A stretch of DNA of 64,000 nt, from positions 37,955 to 101,954 of the forward strand of contig NZ_LACH01000072.1 in assembly GCF_000968015.1 (NCBI RefSeq). Reading direction: 5' to 3'. The translations under genes and the position numbers were made by a program. The notes beneath the pieces were generated by a model. The model saw only the letters and a program-made list of their open reading frames with translations, made no database searches and was not told the origin of the DNA. The DNA is from Pseudomonas fluorescens (GTDB lineage Bacteria > Pseudomonadota > Gammaproteobacteria > Pseudomonadales > Pseudomonadaceae). Positions within the stretch are counted from its first letter, which is position 1. Each line of letters opens with the position of its first letter. Below, in pieces: positions 43,749 through 52,583 of the stretch.

Positions 43749-44852
43749 TCACTCCCGATGGTCGTGGGTCTGGGTGATACGGCCCTGTTCCACGTGGAAC
43801 AGAGCGACTGGCGTTTCCGTCTGCCAGCCTTCCCTCAATAATTCGTGATCTACACAGGTGATAAACACCTGGCAGCGTAAGTCTTCCAGCAAGCGGCAAA
43901 GCGCGCGGCGGTGGTGCTCGTCCAGTTCGGACGGCAGGTCATCCACCAGATAAATACACTGGCCGCGTCGGGCCTGGCTGACCAAGTGCCCTTGGGCAAT
44001 CCGCAATGCACAGACCACCAGTTTCTGCTGACCGCGAGACAAGATGTCCGCGGCGTTATGTGCGCCCAATCTAAGACGCAAATCAGCGCGTTGTGGTCCG
44101 GCTTGGGTATGACCCATTTGCTGATCCCGCTGAAGGGACCCGGCGAGCACTGCACTCAGTTCGCGGTCTTTGTCCCAACCTCGGTAATAGCTGAGCGTTA
44201 AGCCCTCGAGCTCAACCAGTTCGCTCAAGGTCTGTTCAAAGACTGGTTTCAAGGCTTTGATATAAGCGCGGCGGTATTCATCAATTTCAGCGCTGGCCTG
44301 ACACAGTTCCCTGTCCCAAACCGCTTGCGAAACGGCGTCAAGTGTACCATGCCGCAGCCAAGAGTTTCTCTGGCGCAGGGCCTTCTGCAAGCGCTGCCAG
44401 GTGGACATGAATCGTGGTTCCACGTGGAACACGCCCCAATCGAGAAACTGCCGGCGAATTTTCGGTGCGCCTTCCAGCAAGCGGAAGCTATCAGGGTTGA
44501 TCAACTGCAGCGGCAGGATTTCCGCCAGTTGCGCCGCGCTGCGAGCATTCTGCCCGTCGATGCGAATCTGGAACTCCCCTTGACGGTCTCGGGATATCCC
44601 TAAGGCGCTGTGGCCACCCTCGGCCAACTCCACCTGACCAAACACCGTACAGGCGAGCTGCTCATACTGGATGACCGGTAACAGGCGGGTGCTACGAAAC
44701 GAACGGGCAAGCCCCAGCAGATGAATGGCTTCCAGAACACTGGTTTTGCCGCTGCCGTTGGCGCCGTAAAGAATGTTGATTCGGGGGGAGGGGGAGAAGG
44801 TCACCGGGTGCAGATTGCGCACCGCGGTGACCGAGACGCGACTTAAAGACAT
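43749..44852 (-). CDS. recF: DNA replication and repair protein RecF
   Basis: A 367-residue SMC-like ATPase that helps load RecA at gaps. It shows INILYGANGSGKTSVLEAIH (Walker A), LLEGAPKIRRQFLDWGVFH, the ABC signature region ADILSRGQQKLVVCALRIAQG and the Walker B YLVDDLPSELDEHHR. It is preceded by dnaN and followed by gyrB. Two parS-like palindromes (43786-43801 and 44416-44431) are embedded in its coding sequence, so the DNA serves both as gene and as ParB-binding site. Confidence 0.96.
   Translation of the reverse strand: MSLSRVSVTAVRNLHPVTFSPSPRINILYGANGSGKTSVLEAIHLLGLARSFRSTRLLPVIQYEQLACTVFGQVELAEGGHSALGISRDRQGEFQIRIDGQNARSAAQLAEILPLQLINPDSFRLLEGAPKIRRQFLDWGVFHVEPRFMSTWQRLQKALRQRNSWLRHGTLDAVSQAVWDRELCQASAEIDEYRRAYIKALKPVFEQTLSELVELEGLTLSYYRGWDKDRELSAVLAGSLQRDQQMGHTQAGPQRADLRLRLGAHNAADILSRGQQKLVVCALRIAQGHLVSQARRGQCIYLVDDLPSELDEHHRRALCRLLEDLRCQVFITCVDHELLREGWQTETPVALFHVEQGRITQTHDHRE
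43786..43801. promoter_or_regulatory. parS site 1 (inside recF)
   Basis: TGTTCCACGTGGAACA is a perfect 16-base palindrome of the parS type bound by ParB. It encodes part of the RecF C-terminus (LFHVEQG) on the minus strand. Confidence 0.88.
44416..44431. promoter_or_regulatory. parS site 2 (inside recF)
   Basis: GGTTCCACGTGGAACA differs at one base from the perfect parS palindrome at 43786, 630 bases away. Both lie 11-13 kb from parAB. Confidence 0.82.
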
Positions 44853-44872
44853 CTAGCTTCTGCTGAGCATGA

Positions 44873-45976
44873 TTACAGACGCATCGGCATGACAACGTAG
44901 GCCGAGTCGTCGTTGTCGGACTCTTGCACCAGCGCACTGCTGTTGGAGTCGGACAGGATCAGACGAACCTGCTCAGTCGTCATGACGCCCAACACGTCCA
45001 GCAGGTAGCTCACGTTGAAGCCGATTTCCAGATTGCCGCCGTTGTACTCGACGCCCACTTCTTCTTCCGCTTCTTCCTGTTCCGGGTTATTCGCCTGGAT
45101 CTTCAGTTGACCGTTGGCCAGTTGCAGACGAATGCCGCGGTACTTCTCGTTGGACAGAATCGCGGTACGGCTGAACGCTTCACGCAGGGCCTGGCGGTCG
45201 CCGAGCACCAGCTTGTCGCCACCCTTAGGCAGAACGCGCTCGTAGTCCGGGAATTTGCCGTCGACCAGTTTCGACGTGAAGGTGAACTCGCCAGTGGTCG
45301 CACGAATGTGGTGCTGACCCAGTACGATACTGACGATGCCGTCCGGCTCAGTCAGCAGGCGCGCCAGCTCAAGGATACCTTTACGTGGCACGATGACCTG
45401 GTGGCGATCCGGCTGACCGATATCAGCCTTCATCGAGCACATGGCCAGACGGTGACCGTCAGTCGCCACGGCGCGGATGATGCCTTCAGAAACCTCCAGC
45501 AGCATACCGTTCAGGTAGTAACGCACGTCCTGCTGGGCCATGGCGAAACTGGTGCGTTCGATCAGGCGACGCAATTTGCTTTGCTCAAGGCTGCACGTCA
45601 GCGAACCCGGGCCTTCTTCCACAGTCGGGAAGTCATTGGCCGGCAGGGTCGACAGGGTGAAGCGGCTACGGCCGGCCTTCACCACGAGCTTCTGCTCGTC
45701 GACCTTGATGTCGATCAGCGCATCGTTCGGCAAGCTTTTGCAGATATCCATCAGCTTGCGCGCAGGCACAGTGATGGAACCTGGATCGGCAGGCTCTTCG
45801 AGTTGTACACGACCGACCAGCTCGACTTCCAGGTCGGTACCGGTCAGCGACAGTTGCTGGCCTTCGACAACCAGCAGCACGTTGGAAAGCACCGGCAAGG
45901 TCTGTCGGCGCTCGACGACGCCTGCGACCAGTTGCAGGGGTTTCAACAGGGCTTCGCGTTGAATGGTGAAATGCAT
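44873..45976 (-). CDS. dnaN: DNA polymerase III beta subunit (sliding clamp)
   Basis: The 367-residue processivity clamp. It begins MHFTIQREALLKPLQLVAGV and has three repeats of the clamp fold (GTDLEVELVGRV; AVATDGHRLAMC; the C-terminal VVMPMRL, which lines the peptide-binding pocket). AAGGGA precedes the ATG. It follows dnaA by 39 bases and precedes recF by 20, consistent with one transcript. Confidence 0.97.
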   Translation of the reverse strand: MHFTIQREALLKPLQLVAGVVERRQTLPVLSNVLLVVEGQQLSLTGTDLEVELVGRVQLEEPADPGSITVPARKLMDICKSLPNDALIDIKVDEQKLVVKAGRSRFTLSTLPANDFPTVEEGPGSLTCSLEQSKLRRLIERTSFAMAQQDVRYYLNGMLLEVSEGIIRAVATDGHRLAMCSMKADIGQPDRHQVIVPRKGILELARLLTEPDGIVSIVLGQHHIRATTGEFTFTSKLVDGKFPDYERVLPKGGDKLVLGDRQALREAFSRTAILSNEKYRGIRLQLANGQLKIQANNPEQEEAEEEVGVEYNGGNLEIGFNVSYLLDVLGVMTTEQVRLILSDSNSSALVQESDNDDSAYVVMPMRL

Positions 45977-46015
45977 GGTCTAGTCCCTTGCCTTAATAAG
46001 CTGCGCTGGTGTTCA

Positions 46016-47536
46016 TCAAGTGGTCAGTGTACGCAGCAGGTTCTTGTAGTCCTCGCGGATGTCCGCGTCGGATTCCTTAAGTTCGTTGATCTTGCGGCAG
46101 GCGTGCAAAACAGTCGTGTGGTCCCGGCCGCCAAACACGTCGCCGATTTCCGGCAAGCTATGGTTGGTCAGTTCTTTGGACAAAGCCATGGCGACCTGAC
46201 GCGGACGAGCTACCGAACGCGAACGACGTTTGGACAACAAGTCGGAGATCTTGATCTTGTAGTACTCGGCGACCGTGCGCTGAATGTTATCCACAGAGAC
46301 CAGTTTGTCTTGCAGTGCCAACAGATCTTTCAGGGATTCGCGAATCAACTCGATGGTGATATCGCGGCCCATGAAGTGCGAGTGGGCGATCACACGTTTG
46401 AGCGCGCCTTCCAGCTCACGGACGTTGGAACGAATACGTTGGGCAATGAAGAACGCCGCGTCATGGGGCAGATCGACTTTGGCCTGATCGGCCTTTTTCA
46501 TCAGGATCGCCACACGGGTTTCCAGTTCCGGCGGCTCGACGGCTACGGTCAGGCCCCAGCCGAAGCGGGATTTCAGGCGCTCTTCAAGGCCTTCAATTTC
46601 TTTCGGATAGCGGTCACTGGTGAGAATGACCTGCTGGCCACCTTCAAGCAGGGCGTTGAAGGTGTGGAAAAACTCTTCCTGGGAACGTTCTTTGCGGGCG
46701 AAGAACTGAATGTCATCGATCAGCAATGCATCCACCGAACGGTAGAAGCGCTTGAACTCGTTGATGGCGTTCAGCTGCAAGGCCTTGACCATATCGGCCA
46801 CGAACCGCTCGGAATGCAGGTACACAACCTTGGCATTCGGATTCTTCTTTAACAGGTGGTTACCCACAGCGTGCATCAAGTGGGTTTTACCCAAACCGAC
46901 GCCACCATAAAGGAAGAGCGGGTTGTAACCGTGCTTGGGGTTGTCCGCCACTTGCCAGGCTGCAGCCCGGGCCAGTTGGTTGGACTTGCCCTCGACGAAG
47001 TTCTCGAAGGTGAAGGTGCGGTTCAGGTAGCTGGTGTGCTTGAGCGCGCCTTCGACCTGCACCGTACGCTGTTCGGCGCGAATCGGAGCTTGTTGCGAAC
47101 TGGCCCCGGCCATCGGGTCGAAGCTGTCGCGCGATGGCTCTTCATTAACCTCGGCAACTTTTTGCGTCGCACGCTTGGTTGGAGCGGCTACCTGGGCTGG
47201 CGCCGGGGCGCTGACAGGTGCTTGAGCGGCCTGAGCCTGTGAAGCAGCGGCGGCCAACGGAGCATTCGGGGCGGCACGCGGTGCCGAACTGCGTTTGCTG
47301 CCTATTAATAAGGACAGCGCCGGCGCCATGCCATTGCCATGCTCATCCAGCAGTTCAAGGACGCGGCCCAGGTACTTTTCGTTGACCCAGTCGAGAACAA
47401 AACGATTCGGTGCGTAGACACGCAACTCGTCGCCTTCGGCTTCGACCTGTAGTGGACGGATCCAAGTGTTGAATTGTTGGGCAGGCAGCTCATCGCGCAA
47501 AAGCTCCACGCACTGCTGCCAAAGTTCCACTGACAC
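46016..47536 (-). CDS. dnaA: Chromosomal replication initiator DnaA
   Basis: A 506-residue AAA+ initiator. Domain I is residues 1-85 (ELWQQCVELLRDELPAQQFNTW). A long Ala/Pro/Gln-rich domain II linker follows (about 90-170). Domain III has YGGVGLGKTHLMHAVGN (Walker A) and ALLIDDIQFFARKE (Walker B). The domain IV DNA-binding helix region includes SRSVARPRQVAMALSKELTN and FGGRDHTTVLHACRKI. The start is GTG at 47536 with AGGGGAT upstream. Upstream lies oriC; a DnaA box sits where a -35 would be, suggesting autoregulation. A further box lies inside the gene at 46287. Confidence 0.98.
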   Translation of the reverse strand: MSVELWQQCVELLRDELPAQQFNTWIRPLQVEAEGDELRVYAPNRFVLDWVNEKYLGRVLELLDEHGNGMAPALSLLIGSKRSSAPRAAPNAPLAAAASQAQAAQAPVSAPAPAQVAAPTKRATQKVAEVNEEPSRDSFDPMAGASSQQAPIRAEQRTVQVEGALKHTSYLNRTFTFENFVEGKSNQLARAAAWQVADNPKHGYNPLFLYGGVGLGKTHLMHAVGNHLLKKNPNAKVVYLHSERFVADMVKALQLNAINEFKRFYRSVDALLIDDIQFFARKERSQEEFFHTFNALLEGGQQVILTSDRYPKEIEGLEERLKSRFGWGLTVAVEPPELETRVAILMKKADQAKVDLPHDAAFFIAQRIRSNVRELEGALKRVIAHSHFMGRDITIELIRESLKDLLALQDKLVSVDNIQRTVAEYYKIKISDLLSKRRSRSVARPRQVAMALSKELTNHSLPEIGDVFGGRDHTTVLHACRKINELKESDADIREDYKNLLRTLTT

Positions 47537-48013
47537 GGATATCCCCTAAGTTGAAAGCCGGTGAGGCAAAAACAAGCCGCCATTGTAGCCGACCAAGCCC
47601 CGACTTATCCACACGAAGGTTGTGCACCTCCCATGAAGAATCAGTGCTTTATACGAAATAAAGACGACCAGCGGTCTGTGCATAAGCTCTGTGGATAACC
47701 GGGCCTAAGGTCGTTGTACAAGTGGGGGCGAAACTCGGTGGATAACCATGCTGTGGATAAGTGCCTCTTTCACACACAGCTTATCCGACAGCGCAGCACA
47801 GGGTTACCACCGTTTTCCACCGTAGTTGTCATTCTCTGTACATCACGAATTTAAAGGGCTGATGGCAGTTATCCACAGATGATCGCGTCCTTAGCTTTTA
47901 TAAGCTTTACAGAAAAGCTTTAAATACTTTCCTTCTTAATTTCTATATCTAGCCAAGGAGCCCGGCAGGAAAAACGTCTGGAGATCTATTTATAAGGAAA
48001 CGCTGGTTGGAAA
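47537..48013. other. oriC: Chromosomal replication origin oriC
   Basis: Gene-free region between dnaA and the rpmH promoter. Exact DnaA boxes: 47605 (+), 47690 (-), 47752 (-), 47869 (+). Near matches: 47677 (TGTGCATAA), 47737 (GGTGGATAA), 47781 (TTATCCGAC). An AT-rich tract (about 47885-47950, with TTTTATAAGCTTT and CTTAATTTCTATAT) follows the last box and is the likely unwinding element. The arrangement, boxes then AT-rich tract between dnaA and rpmH, is that of the Pseudomonas origin. Confidence 0.92.
47582..47613 (-). promoter_or_regulatory. Candidate dnaA promoter with DnaA box at the -35 position
   Basis: On the minus strand TACAAT (47582-47587) resembles a -10, 46 bases before the dnaA GTG. 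Exactly 17 bases upstream lies the exact DnaA box 47605-47613. No separate -35 is visible, so bound DnaA would cover that position. Confidence 0.4.
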
Positions 48014-48042
48014 TTGACCTAGAGGCTTGCTTTCTCTAGAAT
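48014..48042 (+). promoter_or_regulatory. Sigma-70-type promoter of rpmH-rnpA
   Basis: TTGACC (48014-48019), a 17-base spacer, and TAGAAT (48037-48042), about 60 bases before the rpmH ATG. Both hexamers match the consensus at five of six positions. Confidence 0.7.
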
Positions 48043-48103
48043 CCCCGGTCTCTTAAAACGGGGGCCATTCCGGCCCGTTGTGGACGAACCAGGTAACACG
48101 ACA

Positions 48104-48238
48104 ATGAAACGTACTTTCCAACCAAGCACTATCAAACGCGCTCGTACCCACGGTTTCCGTGCTCGCATGGCTACCAAGAACGGTCGTGCCGTTCTGTCGC
48201 GTCGTCGCGCCAAAGGTCGTGCGCGTCTGGCAGTTTGA
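48104..48238 (+). CDS. rpmH: 50S ribosomal protein L34
   Basis: A 44-residue, very basic protein beginning MKRTFQPSTIKRARTHGF and ending RRAKGRARLAV, nearly invariant in gamma-proteobacteria. It is a structural protein of the large subunit. It is first of the rpmH-rnpA-yidD-yidC transcript, directly downstream of oriC. rnpA begins 16 bases after its stop. Confidence 0.98.
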   Translation: MKRTFQPSTIKRARTHGFRARMATKNGRAVLSRRRAKGRARLAV

Positions 48239-48254
48239 TAAGCCGGCACTGGAG

Positions 48255-48656
48255 GTGAGTCAGGACTTCAGTCGGGAAAAGCGTCTGCTTACTCCCCGGC
48301 ATTTCAAGGCAGTCTTTGACTCCCCTACCGGCAAGGTTCCGGGGAAAAATCTCCTGCTCCTTGCGCGCAACAACGATCTTGATCACCCCCGTCTCGGGCT
48401 GGTTATCGGGAAAAAGAGCGTAAAGCTCTCCGTCGAGCGCAATCGCCTCAAACGTCTGATGCGCGAATCGTTCCGTCTGCACCAGGATTCACTGGTCGGC
48501 TGGGACATTGTTATCGTCGCGCGCAAAGGTTTGGGTGACGTAGAAAACCCCGAATTGATTCAGCATTTCGGCAAACTCTGGAAGCGTCTGGCACGCAGCA
48601 CGCCAGTACCAGCAGTCAAAACCGAAACTGTAGGGGTAGACAGTCCCGATGCGTAA
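48255..48656 (+). CDS. rnpA: Ribonuclease P protein component
   Basis: A 133-residue basic protein that helps RNase P RNA bind pre-tRNA 5' leaders. It has FSREKRLLTPRHFKAVFDSP, RLGLVIGKKSVKLSVERNRLKR (the conserved RNR motif) and WDIVIVARKGL. GTG at 48255 is chosen as start because it gives the family N-terminus; GGAGG overlaps it, so a nearby alternative start is possible. Its 3' end overlaps yidD by eight bases. Confidence 0.93.
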   Translation: MSQDFSREKRLLTPRHFKAVFDSPTGKVPGKNLLLLARNNDLDHPRLGLVIGKKSVKLSVERNRLKRLMRESFRLHQDSLVGWDIVIVARKGLGDVENPELIQHFGKLWKRLARSTPVPAVKTETVGVDSPDA

Positions 48657-48894
48657 ACTGGCACTCGTTCCGATCCAGTTTTATCGCTATGCCATTAGTC
48701 CCCTGATGGCCAACCACTGTCGCTTCTACCCCAGTTGTTCCTGCTACGCGTTAGAGGCCATAGAAAATCATGGTCTTCTGCGCGGTGGCTGGCTGGCCTT
48801 TCGTCGTTTAGGTCGCTGTCATCCGTGGAATCCCGGTGGTTATGACCCGGTTCCACCTATCCCTACCTCCCGTTCTTCTTCGATGGCCGAGTAA
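48649..48894 (+). CDS. yidD: Membrane protein insertion efficiency factor YidD
   Basis: An 81-residue protein with an amphipathic N-terminus and the family core CRFYPSCSCYALEAIENHGL, GGWLAFRRLGRCHPWNPGGY and DPVP. Three conserved cysteines and the YPSCS motif are intact. It is peripheral to the inner membrane and aids YidC-dependent insertion. It overlaps rnpA and precedes yidC by two bases. Confidence 0.95.
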   Translation: MRKLALVPIQFYRYAISPLMANHCRFYPSCSCYALEAIENHGLLRGGWLAFRRLGRCHPWNPGGYDPVPPIPTSRSSSMAE

Positions 48895-48896
48895 TC

Positions 48897-50582
48897 ATGG
48901 ATATCAAACGCACGATCCTGATCGTCGCCCTGGCAATCGTGTCCTACGTTATGGTTCTTAAATGGAACCAGGACTATGGCCAGGCTGCCCTGCCGACTCA
49001 GAATGTTGCTTCCAGTACTACCGCACCGGGCTTACCGGATACGGCGACTGGCAATAATGCTTCTGTCAGTGACGACATTCCACGCGCCGCAAGCGATACC
49101 AGTGCAACTGCACCTGCTGAAACTCCAGTAGCTGCAAGCAAAGACCTCATCCAGATCAAAACGGATGTGCTCAACCTGGCAATCGATCCACAAGGTGGTG
49201 ATGTTGCTCAGTTGACGCTGCCGCTGTATCCACGTCGCCAGGACCATCCGGAAATTCCATTCCAGTTGTTCGATAACGGCAACGAGCGGACTTATCTGGC
49301 TCAAAGCGGTTTGATCGGCACCGACGGTCCGGACGCAAGTCCTGCCGGTCGTCCGGTTTACTCCTCGGAGAAGAAGATTTTCCAACTGGCTGACGGTCAG
49401 GACCAATTGGTCGCAGACCTGAAGTTCAGCAAGGACGGCGTCAACTACATCAAGCGTTTCACCCTGAAACGTGGCCTGTATGACGTAACCGTTTCCTACC
49501 TGATCGATAACCAGAGTGCCAAACCCTGGTCCGGTGCAATGTTCGCGCAATTGAAGCGTGACGCCAGCTCCGATCCTTCTTCCAGCACTGCCACCGGCAC
49601 CGCGACTTACCTGGGCGCCGCCCTGTGGACAAGTAACGAGCCGTACAAGAAAGTGTCCATGAAGGACATGGACAAGGCTCAGCTGAAAGAAACCGTTAAC
49701 GGTGGTTGGGTTGCATGGTTGCAGCACTACTTCGTGACCGCGTGGATTCCGGCGAAAGGCGAGAACAACCTCGTCCAGACCCGTAAAGACAGCAAAGGCA
49801 ACTACATTATCGGCTACACCGCTCCGGCAATGACTGTCGCGCCAGGTGCAAAAGCCGAGACCAGCGCTGTTCTGTATGCCGGTCCGAAAAGCCAAGCTGT
49901 GCTGAAAGAGTTGTCCCCAGGTCTGGAACTGACCGTCGACTACGGCATTTTGTGGTTCATTGCCCAGCCAATCTTCTGGCTGCTGCAACACATCCACGCG
50001 CTGGTCGGTAACTGGGGCTGGTCGATCATCTTCCTGACCATGCTGATCAAAGGGATCTTCTTCCCGCTGTCGGCTGCCAGCTACAAATCCATGGCCCGCA
50101 TGCGTGCAGTGGCACCGAAACTGGCTGCGCTGAAAGAGCAACATGGCGACGACCGGCAGAAGATGTCGCAATCCATGATGGAGCTGTACAAGAAAGAGAA
50201 GATCAATCCGCTGGGTGGTTGCTTGCCAATCCTCGTGCAGATGCCGGTTTTCCTTTCGCTGTACTGGGTTCTGCTGGAAAGCGTTGAAATGCGCCAAGCG
50301 CCGTTCATGCTGTGGATTACTGACCTGTCGATCAAGGATCCGTTCTTCATTCTGCCGATCATCATGGGTGCAACCATGTTCATCCAGCAGCAGTTGAACC
50401 CGACTCCGCCGGATCCGATGCAGGCCAAGGTGATGAAGCTGATGCCAATCATCTTCACCTTCTTCTTCCTGTGGTTCCCGGCTGGTCTGGTGCTGTACTG
50501 GGTCGTGAACAACTGCCTGTCGATCGCCCAACAGTGGTACATCACTCGTAAGATTGAAGCAGCTACCAAAGCAGCTGCCTGA
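48897..50582 (+). CDS. yidC: Membrane protein insertase YidC
   Basis: A 561-residue inner-membrane insertase of the Oxa1 family. An N-terminal transmembrane helix (MDIKRTILIVALAIVSYVMV) is followed by a low-complexity Thr/Ala/Pro linker, a large periplasmic P1 domain (about 80-340), then five helices. The conserved Arg-containing groove is in FPLSAASYKSMARMR, followed by NPLGGCLPILVQMPVFLSLY and FFLWFPAGLVLYWVVNN. It is essential for inserting proteins such as the F0 c subunit, encoded 8 kb downstream. A terminator follows. Confidence 0.97.
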   Translation: MDIKRTILIVALAIVSYVMVLKWNQDYGQAALPTQNVASSTTAPGLPDTATGNNASVSDDIPRAASDTSATAPAETPVAASKDLIQIKTDVLNLAIDPQGGDVAQLTLPLYPRRQDHPEIPFQLFDNGNERTYLAQSGLIGTDGPDASPAGRPVYSSEKKIFQLADGQDQLVADLKFSKDGVNYIKRFTLKRGLYDVTVSYLIDNQSAKPWSGAMFAQLKRDASSDPSSSTATGTATYLGAALWTSNEPYKKVSMKDMDKAQLKETVNGGWVAWLQHYFVTAWIPAKGENNLVQTRKDSKGNYIIGYTAPAMTVAPGAKAETSAVLYAGPKSQAVLKELSPGLELTVDYGILWFIAQPIFWLLQHIHALVGNWGWSIIFLTMLIKGIFFPLSAASYKSMARMRAVAPKLAALKEQHGDDRQKMSQSMMELYKKEKINPLGGCLPILVQMPVFLSLYWVLLESVEMRQAPFMLWITDLSIKDPFFILPIIMGATMFIQQQLNPTPPDPMQAKVMKLMPIIFTFFFLWFPAGLVLYWVVNNCLSIAQQWYITRKIEAATKAAA

Positions 50583-50603
50583 TTTACACTGTGGATAACC
50601 ACT

Positions 50604-50630
50604 CAAAACGCCCCCTAGTGGGGCGTTTTG
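50604..50630 (+). terminator. Terminator between yidC and mnmE
   Basis: CAAAACGCCCC-ctag-TGGGGCGTTTTG: an 11-base stem ending in a T run, 21 bases after the yidC stop. An exact DnaA box (50590-50598) lies just before it. Confidence 0.85.
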
Positions 50631-50661
50631 CTATCTGTCACTTTTGTCTGGATAACGGTTT

Positions 50662-52032
50662 ATGAGCGTTCCTCGTGAAACCATCGCCGCCGTCGCCACC
50701 GCTCAAGGTCGCGGCGGTGTGGGCATCGTCCGTATTTCCGGACCGCTGGCGAGTGTTGCGGCCAAGGCCTTCAGCGGTCGTGAACTCAAGCCAAGGTTTG
50801 CCCACTACGGCCCGTTCCTCAGTGAAAACGATGAGGTGCTGGATCAAGGCATCGCCCTGTATTTTCCGGGCCCGAACTCGTTCACTGGCGAAGATGTGCT
50901 GGAACTCCAGGGCCACGGCGGTCCGATAGTTTCGGATATGCTGCTCAAGCGTTGCCTGGAACTGGGCTGTCGGTTGGCCCGACCGGGTGAATTCAGCGAG
51001 CGCGCGTTCCTCAATGACAAACTCGACCTGGCTCAGGCCGAGGCGATTGCCGACTTGATCGAGGCAAGTTCTGCACAGGCTGCACGAAATGCCCTGCGTT
51101 CCTTGCAGGGCGCATTTTCCGAGCGTGTGCATAACCTCACCGAGCAACTGATCGGCCTGCGCATCTATGTCGAAGCGGCGATCGACTTTCCTGAAGAAGA
51201 AATCGACTTCCTCGCCGATGGTCACGTCTTGAGCATGCTCGACAAAGTGCGTGACGAGTTATCCACCGTACTACGCGAAGCCGGGCAAGGTGCCTTGCTG
51301 CGTGACGGGATGACCGTGGTGATCGCCGGCCGGCCGAATGCCGGTAAATCCAGCCTGTTGAATGCACTGGCCGGTCGTGAAGCCGCGATCGTCACCGAGA
51401 TCGCCGGCACCACCCGGGACATTCTTCGTGAACATATCCACATCGATGGTATGCCGCTGCACGTGGTCGACACCGCTGGTCTGCGAGATACCGACGACCA
51501 GGTGGAAAAAATCGGCGTCGAACGGGCGCTGAAAGCAATCGGCGAGGCTGATCGCGTACTGTTGGTGGTCGATGCGACGGCTCCTGAGGCACTTGATCCG
51601 TTCTCATTGTGGCCTGAATTTCTGGAAATCCGTCCCGATCCGGCGAAAGTCACGTTGATCCGAAACAAGGCTGACCTCACTGGCGAAGCCATTGCCCTGG
51701 AAGTCAGCGAGGATGGCCACGTCACCATCAGCCTGAGCGCCAAATCTGCAGGTGAAGGGCTGGAATTGCTGCGCGACCACCTCAAGGCCTGCATGGGCTA
51801 CGAACAGACCTCGGAAAGCAGCTTCAGTGCTCGCAGGCGTCATCTTGAAGCGTTGCGTCACGCAAGTGCTTCCCTTGAGCACGGCCGTGCACAGCTGACC
51901 CTGGCGGGTGCCGGTGAACTGTTAGCCGAGGATTTGCGACAAGCCCAACACGCCTTGGGTGAAATCACCGGTGCATTCAGCTCCGATGACCTGCTGGGAC
52001 GGATCTTTTCCAGCTTCTGTATCGGTAAATAA
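50662..52032 (+). CDS. mnmE: tRNA modification GTPase MnmE
   Basis: A 456-residue GTPase that, with MnmG, makes 5-carboxymethylaminomethyluridine at tRNA wobble position 34. A folate-binding N-domain (ETIAAVATAQGRGGVGIVRISG) and helical domain are followed by the G domain: GRPNAGKSSLLNAL (P loop), GTTRDI (K-loop region), DTAGLRDTDD and NKAD. The C-terminus is FCIGK, with the catalytic-type Cys. Its partner mnmG follows, separated by a second origin-like region. Confidence 0.97.
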   Translation: MSVPRETIAAVATAQGRGGVGIVRISGPLASVAAKAFSGRELKPRFAHYGPFLSENDEVLDQGIALYFPGPNSFTGEDVLELQGHGGPIVSDMLLKRCLELGCRLARPGEFSERAFLNDKLDLAQAEAIADLIEASSAQAARNALRSLQGAFSERVHNLTEQLIGLRIYVEAAIDFPEEEIDFLADGHVLSMLDKVRDELSTVLREAGQGALLRDGMTVVIAGRPNAGKSSLLNALAGREAAIVTEIAGTTRDILREHIHIDGMPLHVVDTAGLRDTDDQVEKIGVERALKAIGEADRVLLVVDATAPEALDPFSLWPEFLEIRPDPAKVTLIRNKADLTGEAIALEVSEDGHVTISLSAKSAGEGLELLRDHLKACMGYEQTSESSFSARRRHLEALRHASASLEHGRAQLTLAGAGELLAEDLRQAQHALGEITGAFSSDDLLGRIFSSFCIGK

Positions 52033-52583
52033 GACGCTCCGTTGTCCACAGACAGGCCATTCGTGCCTGTCTGTTCCCTCCTTTTCCTGAATTCTCTTCC
52101 AGTGCTGAGCAGATTCTTTCTGCTTGAGCGGATTTTCCGTGCCCGGGATTTGCTTATTCAGCCGTTTTCTGTGGATTAAGCCCTGTGAATAACTGCCTCT
52201 AAGGGCAGTTGATAACAGGGCCTCAAAACTGAAGATAACCGCCCCTGTGGATAAGCACCCCTTTCATCCACAGGCTTAAACCGGTTATCCAAGGGCCTCC
52301 TTGCCACATGACCACAGGGTTTTGAATCTCTGTACATATTGAATATAAAGGCCTGTAGAGATCTATCCACAGAAAGGTGGCTCAGTAGAAATAAACATAA
52401 AAACAAAGATTTAATAAATTTCTTTCTTTTTAATTTCTATAACCGCGACTTCTCCACAGCTGGTTAAATTTTGTGCAAAGGGTTCTTTAGGAAGGGCGAA
52501 GTCCCTATACTTGCCGACCAGGTCCAAAAACCTGAGCTCAAACTATTCCTGATTACCTAACTGAAGCAGGCACGAGGTGCGTG
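52033..52583. other. Second oriC-like region upstream of mnmG
   Basis: A gene-free gap of about 550 bases rich in DnaA-box-like sequences: exact at 52246 (-); one-mismatch forms at 52170 (TGTGGATTA), 52184 (TGTGAATAA), 52264 (TCATCCACA), 52363 (CTATCCACA) and 52450 (TTCTCCACA). An AT-rich tract (about 52385-52442) ends TTTTTAATTTCTATA. Boxes and tract sit at the same spacing as in oriC: 52184-52441 parallels 47690-47947. It also carries the mnmG leader. Short ORFs across it lack coding character. Confidence 0.8.

Noticed and set aside
52176..52406. 76-codon open frame in the mnmE-mnmG gap
   Set aside because: It runs across DnaA boxes and AT-rich DNA, with composition unlike the genes and no ribosome site; the region is better explained as an origin module.
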